A stretch of DNA of 64,000 nucleotides from contig NC_067207.1 in the NCBI RefSeq assembly GCF_026262505.1, positions 22,908,082 to 22,972,081 of the forward strand. Reading direction: 5' to 3'. Source of the DNA: Trichomonas vaginalis G3. Taxonomy: Eukaryota; Parabasalia; Trichomonadida; Trichomonadidae. The notes below the pieces were generated by a model that was not told the origin of the DNA, searched no databases, and saw only the letters and a program-made list of their open reading frames with translations. The position numbers were made by a program, and so were the translations under genes. Positions 46,356-54,883 of this stretch are shown here, piece after piece (the first letter of the stretch is position 1; each line of letters opens with the position of its first letter).

Positions 46356-49313
46356 TTGGATTCATTATCAAATGCATATGTCGGAGATTCACCATCATAT
46401 CCTTGGGGACAAATTGTTTCAAAAATCAAAGAATTAAACAGAAATATTAAGAATGTATATAATTTTGGACATAAATTATTTGGATTTGAAAATAAATCTA
46501 TCATTTGTTATTTGGAGGGACTCAAAGAGCGTTTTATCTCGAATAGCGATGAAGTAAAGTATCTTCAAACATATGAAACAACACCTAAATTTCAGAAATC
46601 CGCTGAAGCTTTTACAGAAATGGTAAATATGATTATAAGTGAAAAATATTTGCAAACAGATCTCAGTCAAATTAAAATCAAAATCCATCGTCTAGGGGAA
46701 CAATATATTCTTAAATTTTTAGAAGCATTTATAATTGCCCGCCCCAAATTTTATGCACAGGTTATAGGTTTCTTACAAAATTTTTCATTTGGCCAGGAAT
46801 TATACTCAAAAGCAGGAATTTCTAAACCATTAATACAAGCAATAATTAATGGCGATAAAAGATATTCGAATATTTTTTGCTTTTTCAGGAAAATTGTGTG
46901 ATTTAACAATCGAAGATTTTATTAATGTTTTAATTTCAGATCAAACAAATCAAAATGGTGAAGAATATTATCAAATACGTATCAGATCTATATTGGATAA
47001 TAGTAAATATTCTTTCTATGAACTAGCAGTTAAATTTGAATCAATTAATATTTTAAATTCGTGTAATATAGATAATGTTACACCAATCATGAAAGCATTA
47101 ATAATGTCAAGCCCAAACGAAACAATTTTCAAAATGAATGATAAATTCAATTTGCAGACTTATCAATTTACAAACCAAATCAAGTATGTTTTATCTTTTG
47201 CATACAATATCTCAGAGTTATTTTCTACATTTAGAAATCCATTACTCTCTTTGATTGTTTCAACAAATAATATTATATCAGTAATGAATTTGAATGAAAG
47301 CAAAGTTATTCGTTTAAAGATTCATTTAATCTTCCATGAGGCCCTAATTCAAAATAATGATTTTATGTACAAGAACTTTAATGTTTTGAATCAAATAAAA
47401 AACAATGACCTTCTGGAAATTTTAGCAAAAGCTTGTTTGAAAGCTGACAAAAAAATTCAAGCAGATTTTGAACAAATCATGGGTATTAAATTTACAGCGA
47501 TCAAACAATTTCATGAATCCATAGAAAAAATTCCAGTTGATCGGTCTCCAATTACAATAGATGGTTGCCATATTTGTTTTGAATGCTCTAAAAATACTGA
47601 TATTGAAAAACTCAAATCAATGCAATTAATTCTAATAAGCCCTGGTATTCATATCAATGTGTTAACTTATGAACAAACATTGAAGTTTTTGGAACAAATG
47701 CCAGCATTTATTCATTTGGGCCTTTCCAATATAAGTTCTGATCGATCTGTAAACTTAAATTATTTTCTACTTCAAAACGAAGATTATTCCCCTTTAAAAA
47801 TTTCACATTGTATGACAAAATCGTATCCTTTGAATATTCAAAAGTATCAGATACGTTGTGGATGATTACTGTACCAAAAAACATGAAAAACATAAAATTA
47901 CCCAAAGAGTTTTCAGGGAGGTTAAAATGGTACATTCAAATAACGAAAGTTGATCTCCCAGGACATCCTCTGCAAGATGAAATACAGGAAAAAATAAAGC
48001 ATGATAATGAGATTGGTGATATCTTAACTTCATATCCCGGGAAATTTTATGTAAATTATAGCACAACGATAAGAAGTGATAGTTTATTCGTCAATGGAAA
48101 TCCTATAGAATTTCTTATATATATTCCAAGCGAATCAGGAAATTTGGCGTTGGAGTGTAATTTAATTCACTTAGATGCTACTTTTTCATGGCCGAAATAT
48201 ATATTTATTTTTCCTCGTGGTAATTACTATATGCGAGGTTACCCTCTAGGGATATACATAGGGCGCAGCGAATCATCCGCTGCTTATCAACGGTGGCTTA
48301 CAGCCATGAATATTGAATTTAAATCATTAAACATTATGGAGCACTTTTCAAGAATCAAATGGATGAGCGATTTAGGTACTGGAGTTTTAAAATTTTTGAA
48401 TACGAATCATTTCCAAAATTATATCTGTATTAGGCACTATCTCGGAACCATGGGCAATAATACTTTACTACATGTTTTTGCTCTGATAGTATTATTATCA
48501 AAATCGGCCCAAGATTTTGAGGACAATTACAAATGTTTTGATCCATCGGTTCAGAAAATGTATGCTACAAAGAATATATCAGATGAGCAGCTGGAAAAAT
48601 GGAAGCAGATATATAAAGATCAAGAGCATTTAGCAGCATACCACCGCATTCCACCTATAAGCACTAATAATAGTGCAGAGGGTAAGCATAGACACATTAA
48701 CGAACTTGCAAAAAAAGCAAGAAACTTTTCTACTTTCATCAAATTCATTCTGAATGATACTATCATTAGGATTAATGAATCAATTGATCCCATTAATAAG
48801 CAAAAACGCGAGAAGAATGACTTGTTAAACGAAAAATGCATATATTGCGGATTCTCCTATAATGATATTAATACTGATAAGAATCCTTGTAAATATTGCA
48901 AGGATTTCTTTATGAATAAGAGTCATGTTCCCTCTGCAGGCATACATGTTATGAAAATAGGAGAAAACGTAGGTGAAATCATAGAATTCCCAATCGATAA
49001 AAATGTAGGTGATCAGGATGAACTCGTGGATCACAAAGAAAAGAGTTCGCCGATCGAAATATCAAAATACGCAGAATTTATTGATATTGACGATAAAAAT
49101 AAAGCAGTTTTAGTCGTAAAACTGCTTTATAATCTTGAAACGTTCCAAGATGCCAAAGATTTAATCAATTCTCTGGAAAAACAATCAAAAAATTATGAAT
49201 CTGCATTACAAAATAAACCAGAAATTTGGTTGGAAAAATACTTGCCTGAATTAATGAAGGAAGTAAAAGATGCGAGAGCTGCTAGAATGAGATTGAAGAT
49301 AATAAAGAAGTAG
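46356..49313 (+). pseudogene. MULE-type transposase, mostly preserved, frame shifted twice
   Basis: Frames at 46356-46901, 46849-47865 and 47808-49313 continue one protein of about 980 residues; an earlier piece lies at 44837-44970 before the mariner. The last part carries LIHLDATFSWPKYIF (first catalytic D), RIKWMSDLGTGVLKFL (second D region) and NNSAEGKHRHI (candidate E), then a C-x2-C...C-x2-C zinc motif (CIYCGF, CKYCKDF). The frame changes fall in a T6 run near 46886 and an A5 run near 47800, each one base. This is a DNA transposon enzyme that cuts and pastes its element; the copy cannot be autonomous as read. Confidence 0.7.
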
Positions 49314-49668
49314 AGATGATGAGTGAATAAAAACTTTGTATTAAATTTGTATATAAAAGAATTGTAAAATATAAAAATAAAGAAGTGGTTGATAGGAATT
49401 TGAAAATTCGTTAGTTAGTATCCCTAACTTGGGTACTGTGGCACTGCGTTCCACCTTACCCAACTTAACGGTTTGACACTTTACAAAACCGGTAACGTAT
49501 ATTTTACAACACAAACACAAACACCAACTTAACCTTAAATATTTACAAAACCATCTGATACATAAACGACTTCACTAACGACTTCACTAACGACTTCACT
49601 ACCGTCCTCACTAAATAAAAATAACCTTATTTTTATTTTTTTTAAATTTTTTATTTCATTACAAAGAC
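49314..49668. other. Junction region between MULE and Polinton B
   Basis: No gene. AACGACTTCACT is repeated three to four times at about 49564-49605. A TTTGACACTTTAC string near 49471 faintly recalls the MULE end. The left TIR border of Polinton B must lie in or near here, but its partner is outside the window so I cannot fix it. Confidence 0.4.
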
Positions 49669-50103
49669 ATGTCCGACTACATTTACTATGACTCTTTCCC
49701 AGAACGTTTCCGTGAACTATTCAAAACTCAAGTAAAACTGAGAAACATGCATTTTAACAAAGACAGACCCATTGACGATGAAAGAAACCCTGAATATATT
49801 ACAATCCCATATGACGCAAAGTTCATTGCATACATTCCTTATGGTCGCAGAGGAACGAAAACTATTTCAACAATGACGAAAAATTATTTCTGGAGCGATG
49901 AAGAAAATTGCCTTATCTACATAAATGCATACTTAAATAAAGCTACATATTGTACAAAAGAAGGTTGGACTGGATTTGAGCTCTACATATACGACGACGA
50001 TGGAAACAGACGTTGTGTATACCCATACGATAATATGTACCATTGTTTTCATCAAGCATTAAACGAATACATAGTCAGTAAGGGTCTCATTCCTGCTGAG
50101 TAG
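49669..50103 (+). CDS. Unknown Polinton B protein, 144 aa
   Basis: Mixed alpha/beta protein rich in Y and D, with a Y-I-P-Y-G-R-R-G turn and a GWTGFELYIYDDDGN hairpin. The ATG follows a long A/T block (ATTTTTTATTTCATTACAAA). It is convergent with the next gene across a palindromic cluster. No counterpart in A is recognised. Confidence 0.6.
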   Translation: MSDYIYYDSFPERFRELFKTQVKLRNMHFNKDRPIDDERNPEYITIPYDAKFIAYIPYGRRGTKTISTMTKNYFWSDEENCLIYINAYLNKATYCTKEGWTGFELYIYDDDGNRRCVYPYDNMYHCFHQALNEYIVSKGLIPAE

Positions 50104-50194
50104 AAATGTTATATTTTTGTTCTGTCATTTATATAAAAATTAATGATATCACCACCCTCACACGTATGAAAACATAGCACAAAAATAATGTTTA

Positions 50195-50240
50195 TGTTAG
50201 AATGTTAGATCTAACACGTTTTCTAACCTCTTTTCTAACC
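50195..50240. repeat. Palindromic heptamer cluster, Polinton B copy 1
   Basis: Read on the minus strand: GGTTAGAAAAGA, GGTTAGAAAACG, TGTTAGATCTAACA, TTCTAACA. The closing unit has changed together with the central palindrome (TGTTAGA/TCTAACA). It lies between convergent gene ends. Confidence 0.75.
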
Positions 50241-50252
50241 ATGTTGAATTCA

Positions 50253-50777
50253 TTACTTTATAACTCTCTTCCTTGGTTTCTTTTTAGTTGCTTTCTTCAC
50301 GTCTGTCTCCAGCTTAACTGTCTTTCTTCTTCGTCCGTAATGATACCAGTTACTTCCACCAGTCAATGGGTCAAATGGTCTTTCGTAAGGGTTTCCATAC
50401 ATTCCATAGGGACCATACGGAAGAACTACTGGTGGAGAAGAAACATTTTCTTTAGTTCCATCGACTCTATTTAAATGCATTGTTTCACCTTTCATCTGGT
50501 CATTAAAGTCTTTTGCATGTTTTGCAAACTCATCGTCCTTTCCTAAAGCATTTTCTGACTCAGTCGCAACCAAATTGGATGCTTTATTTATGAGCCCTAT
50601 TTTATTTAATCTTAACTTCTTTGCAACCCAGCCTCCAATCTTTCCTTTATTTGCATCTAATGTCTTCGAAACTCTTCCTCCACTCATTTTATTTACTGCG
50701 TCATAAGCCCCAAGTGCTTTTGCTCCAAATGCTAATGCTTTTGTTCCCATTGCGCCTAAAGCTGCCCAAGCTACCAT
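50253..50777 (-). CDS. Basic protein with Gly/Ala-rich N-terminus, 174 aa
   Basis: Residues 2-30 (VAWAALGAMGTKALAFGAKAL) are small-residue-rich and amphipathic; a region rich in P, G and Y lies near residue 120; the tail is strongly basic (KKATKKKPRKRVIK). It resembles in plan the pVI-like candidate of Polinton A (20294-20695) and core proteins of adenovirus-like particles. ATG at 50775-50777 follows GATTTTAATATGGTGTAA. The three minus-strand genes here are packed stop to start. Confidence 0.6.
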   Translation of the reverse strand: MVAWAALGAMGTKALAFGAKALGAYDAVNKMSGGRVSKTLDANKGKIGGWVAKKLRLNKIGLINKASNLVATESENALGKDDEFAKHAKDFNDQMKGETMHLNRVDGTKENVSSPPVVLPYGPYGMYGNPYERPFDPLTGGSNWYHYGRRRKTVKLETDVKKATKKKPRKRVIK

Positions 50778-50975
50778 TTACACCATATTAAAATCATCTC
50801 TCTTCAATATTATCTCATAAAAGTTCTCTTTACTGGAGAAAGTCAATGAAACATAAACATTCTCATTCATAAACTTCTTTCTTATCTCATCTATACGCTT
50901 CAAAATGTCTGAACAATTGCTAACATCTTCTACAACAGTTATTTCATCATGAATGACCTTCAAGAACAAGCTCAT
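50778..50975 (-). CDS. Small unknown protein, 65 aa
   Basis: Alpha/beta, no motif. ATG at 50973-50975 after TTTTAATAGCATATTAA. Its stop abuts the next ATG and its start abuts the stop of the preceding gene, so it is part of a tight three-gene run. Confidence 0.6.
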   Translation of the reverse strand: MSLFLKVIHDEITVVEDVSNCSDILKRIDEIRKKFMNENVYVSLTFSSKENFYEIILKRDDFNMV

Positions 50976-51857
50976 TTAATATGCTATTAAAATCATCTCA
51001 ATAATGAGTCCATCCTTTCCGTCTTTGGGTAGCACAACATCTTTCATTGAAGAAGGTTCAACAAGTCTTATATTAAACTTACTGACAAAGTTTGTTATAC
51101 TATAATGCTTCGGCGGCGAATACATATAGTTTGAAAGACATAATATAGATTCTTCAGCAAATTCACTTATACTGGATTTTATAACAATGTTCTCACGAGA
51201 CCAAATACCACCAATTGACAATCTTGTAAGCAATCCTGCTGAACCTTCTACTGTAAACGTCGATGGTAACATTCCACGAAGGTCATCTATTGACATCGTT
51301 GAGTCACTGAATTTAAATATTTTCTTAAAGCAATCGTCATTATCTAACCATGCAATAGCTTTGAAGTTTTCATTCGAATATACATCTGCTTCATTAAATG
51401 TAAAACCTGACTTCTTTGCAGAGACGACTTTAAAATCTATTGCATTTGTTTCAAAATTATACGCTATGGTAACTTCTGAAGGTAATGGGTGTCCTTCCGC
51501 AGTCAGTTGTTCTCTCACTACCGTTTGAAGCTTTGTGTTAAAAACTTTCATGTCATCTCCTGTGTCTAGGTTCACATACACAGCAATAGGAAAACTATCT
51601 TGCTTCTTTGTCTCATCATTATATCTCAAAACATTAAAGTTCTTCAATAATATTGTCCTTCCTGCTGGAATACTTCTAACTTGTCTTATTTCAATAGCTT
51701 TCTCACCTCCTACATACTCTACCCAGTGTCTTGGATATTCATAAGTATACTGACTTTCTTGAATTTTGGTTGGTTTCATCATAACATGTTCATAGTATAT
51801 CTTTATACTCTTGTCAGTTAGACTCGGTGCTATGTTCTGAATATTTCTGACTTGCAT
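50976..51857 (-). CDS. Beta-rich protein, 293 aa, possible minor capsid jelly-roll protein
   Basis: Almost all of the chain looks beta-rich. The end, FNIRLVEPSSMKDVVLPKDG followed by a hydrophobic strand, is the kind of C-terminal strand pair found in Polinton penton-type proteins. A degraded homologue is at 23091-23930 in A, also next to the fibre region. ATG at 51855-51857 after TTTTATCTCCATTAAAA. Divergent from the ATPase gene across 47 bp. The frame is whole. Confidence 0.6.
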   Translation of the reverse strand: MQVRNIQNIAPSLTDKSIKIYYEHVMMKPTKIQESQYTYEYPRHWVEYVGGEKAIEIRQVRSIPAGRTILLKNFNVLRYNDETKKQDSFPIAVYVNLDTGDDMKVFNTKLQTVVREQLTAEGHPLPSEVTIAYNFETNAIDFKVVSAKKSGFTFNEADVYSNENFKAIAWLDNDDCFKKIFKFSDSTMSIDDLRGMLPSTFTVEGSAGLLTRLSIGGIWSRENIVIKSSISEFAEESILCLSNYMYSPPKHYSITNFVSKFNIRLVEPSSMKDVVLPKDGKDGLIIEMILIAY

Positions 51858-51904
51858 TTTTAATGGAGATAAAATGAAGCATTTAATATGACGTAGATGA
51901 AGAC

Positions 51905-52759
51905 ATGAATGAAACTACAGACAAACTTAACTCTTCTCTTATTCTTCCTTTCAGTAAGGACTATGAGTTCTGTTCAAATGGTGTTTATTTCTATTGTGGA
52001 AAGATGGGGTCAGGTAAGACATTTAACCTCATTCGTCATATACTCATAACAGAGCGTTTAGGTCAAGATTCATATTATGACCAAATCATTATATCAGCAA
52101 CTTCAGACTCTATGGACTCAACAGCGAAAACATTTATGTCAAAAGTTCAAGCCTCTGTCGTTAAAGTTCCAGATAGCGAACTCATTGAATTTCTTCAACG
52201 TTACATTCGACGTAAGAGGAAATATTATGCCATCGTTGAATTTATACAGTCAGGAATGCAAAAGACTTCAGAAGAGATGGAAAGAATTATTGACAAACAC
52301 CACTTACGTCAATACTCAGGAGTTTACGATATGAAACGACTTACAAACTACATTCTGTCAAAACTTTCAAAATACCCCTTCAAAAAGTATCCTTCAAACA
52401 CTCTGCTCGTTTGCGACGACTTCGCCGGAAAAGGTTTAGTGTCAAAAGCAGACTCACCATTAGCTAACATCATAACTAAAGTCAGACATTACCACTTAAC
52501 TGTAGCAATACTTATGCAAACATGGAGGTTTTTAGCTTTAAACATAAAACGTCTCATAACTGACTTCGTTATCTTTCAAGGTTTCTCACGCTATGATATT
52601 GAACTCATTTGGAAACAGTCAGGTATAACATTACCTTTTGAAGAAATTTGGGAAGCATATAAGTCTCTCATCTCTCCTCGTTCATACCTTGAGATTCATA
52701 TCATGACTAATACCATTAAAGTCAAAAATATTCCATGGGAACGACCAACATTGTTTTAA
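51905..52759 (+). CDS. Genome-packaging ATPase (FtsK/HerA/A32-like), 284 aa
   Basis: Walker A CGKMGSGKTF near residue 34, Walker B TLLVCDDFAG near residue 180, then a strand ending in M-Q-T (ILMQTWRFL) where the sensor residue lies. Length and motif order fit Polinton packaging ATPases, which pump DNA into the capsid. Homologous to A's 10937-11810. Its end overlaps the end of the next minus-strand region by a few bases. The frame is whole. Confidence 0.88.
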   Translation: MNETTDKLNSSLILPFSKDYEFCSNGVYFYCGKMGSGKTFNLIRHILITERLGQDSYYDQIIISATSDSMDSTAKTFMSKVQASVVKVPDSELIEFLQRYIRRKRKYYAIVEFIQSGMQKTSEEMERIIDKHHLRQYSGVYDMKRLTNYILSKLSKYPFKKYPSNTLLVCDDFAGKGLVSKADSPLANIITKVRHYHLTVAILMQTWRFLALNIKRLITDFVIFQGFSRYDIELIWKQSGITLPFEEIWEAYKSLISPRSYLEIHIMTNTIKVKNIPWERPTLF

Positions 52760-53156
52760 AGTTTAACCTTCAATTGACTGATGGTAAACAAATTCCATGC
52801 ATCTCTGTCGCCATTTCTGTTAATATTTTTGCTGTCATTCATATCATCCACTTCCCCATCCGTTAACTTTTGAGGATATGCGTTAGAATAGCTGTTCTTA
52901 AATGAAGGCTTTTCACCTTTTAGCGCATAAACTCTATAACTTTCTGCATACTTTATGTTTGAACCTCCTGAGCCATCATTGACATAAATTTTTATAGGCT
53001 TCCACCCTTTGTTCATGTTCCTGCTTCTTCCCTTAGCTCTTTTGTTCAGTAGTTCTACATCTTTATACACAGCACCTGTCTCAGTGAATTCAAAATATTT
53101 TCATTCGTTAGCTTTACATTCAAACCCTTGTCGAGTATATTGTTCATTTCATACAT
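52756..53156 (-). pseudogene. Unknown region divergent from the CCG protein gene
   Basis: Minus-strand coding sequence with a basic centre (KRAKGRSRNMNKGWKPIKIYV). It holds the same place as A's 6653-7072 gene, divergent from the CCG-protein gene, and both share a short I-x-I/L-Y-x-N-D/N-G pattern. The region does not look intact. The spacer to 53182 is about 25 bp and contains TTTTTATTCTATATGAA. Confidence 0.45.
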
Positions 53157-53181
53157 ATAAAAGGTTTTTATTCTATATGAA
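53157..53181. promoter_or_regulatory. Bidirectional promoter with TTTTTATTCTA
   Basis: The 25-bp spacer ends TTTTTATTCTATATGAA before ATG 53182; the same T-run/TCTA string stands before A's CCG-protein gene at 7091, so the promoter is conserved with its gene. Confidence 0.6.
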
Positions 53182-53796
53182 ATGAGAAGCAAATCCATCT
53201 TAGCTGGTGCCGTTAATGTTCCAATTGAACCAACATCAAATGTTGACTCACGAACGACAAACAATATTGTCATAAAGAACTATAGTTCAGAGTGTTTGAA
53301 AGAAAAAGAACCAGAGCTGAAATCCGTGAATTTAAACTCAGCTTCAAACGCTAACGCTACATCAGATGTTAAGTTAGAGTATCCACCACTGGACCAAATT
53401 CTTTCAAGAGAAGCCAACGACAACCCTTACACAAATGTTCAAACAAATCCTTCAGATAACGTAGACCATTACCTTCTTCAGTTATATCAAACTATCTTAC
53501 TCAAAGACGATAAGAAGCTTTTGACAAATCTTATAAGCAAGAACCAAATAATTCTAACAAAGGAGGACCTTGAAAATGTTATATCACGAATAACAGGGAA
53601 ACAATGTGTCATTGACTATCTCGACCCTGAAATCGAATGCTGTGGTCAAACGCCACCATTCATGAAAATAGGTAACATCCGCATCATTGAAATACCAGGT
53701 ACTCCAGGAGTTGAGTTTAAGTATAAATATTCGAACGAGTATACAAAACTTTCAACAGAATATAAGCTTTGTTTGAAATATGTTTTAGTAAATTAA
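53182..53796 (+). CDS. CCG-motif protein, 204 aa, homologue of A's 7091-7672
   Basis: N-terminal 85 residues are polar and variable; a helical middle follows; the C-terminal 70 residues carry DYLDPEIECCGQ and IRIIEIPGTPG followed by FKYKYS, matching A's protein in order. Unknown function, probably virion-related from its place. The frame is whole. Confidence 0.72.
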   Translation: MRSKSILAGAVNVPIEPTSNVDSRTTNNIVIKNYSSECLKEKEPELKSVNLNSASNANATSDVKLEYPPLDQILSREANDNPYTNVQTNPSDNVDHYLLQLYQTILLKDDKKLLTNLISKNQIILTKEDLENVISRITGKQCVIDYLDPEIECCGQTPPFMKIGNIRIIEIPGTPGVEFKYKYSNEYTKLSTEYKLCLKYVLVN

Positions 53797-53807
53797 AGCA
53801 GTCAGGA

Positions 53808-53840
53808 GGGCTCTTTGAGCCCATCTTGGCGCTTTGCGCC
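53808..53840. repeat. GC-rich double hairpin C at a convergent gene end
   Basis: GGGCTC-TTT-GAGCCC and GGCGC-TTT-GCGCC lie five bases apart in otherwise AT-rich DNA, between convergent stop codons. Same design as sites at 53969, 55462 and 63359. Confidence 0.85.
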
Positions 53841-53856
53841 GTTAGTCAAAAAAATT

Positions 53857-54129
53857 TCAAGTTAGCAATTTGTAATATCTATCCAAAACTTCTTCAACAG
53901 TATCGAACTCATCTTCATAATGCAAACCTAATCTTATTGACTTGGTGCAGTTCTCACTAACACAATATAGCGCTTTGCGCTCGGCGCCTTTGACGCCTTT
54001 TTCTGTTCTCTTGACTGACATAACTAACTCATTTGTTTCATCAAACAGCAACAACCAAAGTTCATGACCTAATACATAACATTCATACTTTATATTTTTA
54101 GCTCTGAGTTCTCTTGTAAGCTGTTGCAT
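53857..54129 (-). CDS. Small unknown protein, 90 aa
   Basis: Resembles A's 76-residue protein (7680-7910) at both ends. The extra middle includes a G-V-K-G-A-E-R-K-A peptide coded by an in-frame double hairpin (53969-53997). ATG at 54127-54129 after TTTTTAGAAAATATTAA; the gene overlaps the end of the next one by about 40 bp. Confidence 0.6.
   Translation of the reverse strand: MQQLTRELRAKNIKYECYVLGHELWLLLFDETNELVMSVKRTEKGVKGAERKALYCVSENCTKSIRLGLHYEDEFDTVEEVLDRYYKLLT
53969..53997. repeat. GC-rich double hairpin D, in frame
   Basis: AGCGC-TTT-GCGCT followed by GGCG...CGCC. It lies in the coding part of 53857-54129 without disturbing the frame. Confidence 0.8.
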
Positions 54130-54866
54130 TTAATATTTTCTAAAAAGTCTACTTCAACAGTCATTCGCACTGGTGCCTTCAGTTCTACAGGCTCTCCTTG
54201 AAAGTCAACTAGTCTGAATTGCATGTCTTTCAAATTATGAGGACTAATGCGAACCCATTTACCTAAATGAGTTGCTATGACAGGAACGTTTGGAATGAAC
54301 ATTGAATTGACTGCATAACAGAAAGACTTATATTCTACTGAACCTTTACTATTAACTCCTGAAATACCTGTGACATTAGCTATTTTTGACTCAATGTATA
54401 AACAATTGCCATAACATACGTATGGAACAGATTTCATCTCAATCGTTTTGTCAATACTTTTCAAAGGAAATGTCATATGGTATGCTCCCAGAAGCAATTG
54501 AACTCTATGACTCATTCGTGTTATCTTAAACTCCTTCGCATAACTGAACTTCAAAACTCCTGCAATAAGTTTAACATTCATTAAGTTTTCTTCGTTCTCC
54601 TTGTTTATTGTAGTATTTATGAGCGCATTTAACACTCCAGCTAATGTTTCCATCTTATATTCTACATTATTGTGAAATCTTATTTCGTGCTTCTTTCCAT
54701 CTATTTCAAACTCCATGAAATCTGTTTCATCTGTTATAACGAATGAAGCGATAGTATTGAAGTCAACCATTCTGAATGCAAGTGGCTCATTCTGTAGACC
54801 TAAGTTTGTTTGTAGCTTTACTGTCCCGTATTCGTTTGGGTCTGTACTTTGCAAATAGAACAACAT
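54090..54866 (-). CDS. Minor capsid (penton, jelly-roll-like) protein, 258 aa
   Basis: A long beta-rich chain. The C-terminal part FRLVDFQGEPVELKAPVRMTV, with V-D-x-x-G-x-P-V-x-L, fits the last strands of Polinton minor capsid proteins and matches A's 7921-8772 region. It would form the pentameric vertices. The ATG at 54864-54866 is set by the 17-bp promoter shared with the fibre region; the longer frame crosses into it. The frame is whole. Confidence 0.68.
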   Translation of the reverse strand: MLFYLQSTDPNEYGTVKLQTNLGLQNEPLAFRMVDFNTIASFVITDETDFMEFEIDGKKHEIRFHNNVEYKMETLAGVLNALINTTINKENEENLMNVKLIAGVLKFSYAKEFKITRMSHRVQLLLGAYHMTFPLKSIDKTIEMKSVPYVCYGNCLYIESKIANVTGISGVNSKGSVEYKSFCYAVNSMFIPNVPVIATHLGKWVRISPHNLKDMQFRLVDFQGEPVELKAPVRMTVEVDFLENIKCNSLQENSELKI

Positions 54867-54883
54867 TTTATTCTCATTAAAAT
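54867..54883. promoter_or_regulatory. 17-bp bidirectional promoter
   Basis: TTTATTCTCATTAAAAT is the full spacer between the minor capsid ATG and the fibre ATG. It has the same build as 23073-23090 in A. Confidence 0.6.

Larger units (their letters stand above)
44815..49315 (+). mobile_element. Mutator-like element (MULE), interrupted by a mariner
   Basis: The left end is marked by AAAAGTGACAATTTTTTTAA just before the first coding ATG (44837). The transposase runs to 49313. No matching inverted end was found to the right, so the right border is uncertain; the start of Polinton B may have removed or displaced it. The mariner at 44973-46269 sits in the 5' coding part. Confidence 0.65.

Noticed and set aside
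49314-49668. Left TIR of Polinton B
   Set aside because: No second arm is in the window, so the border cannot be shown; only short tandem repeats are visible.
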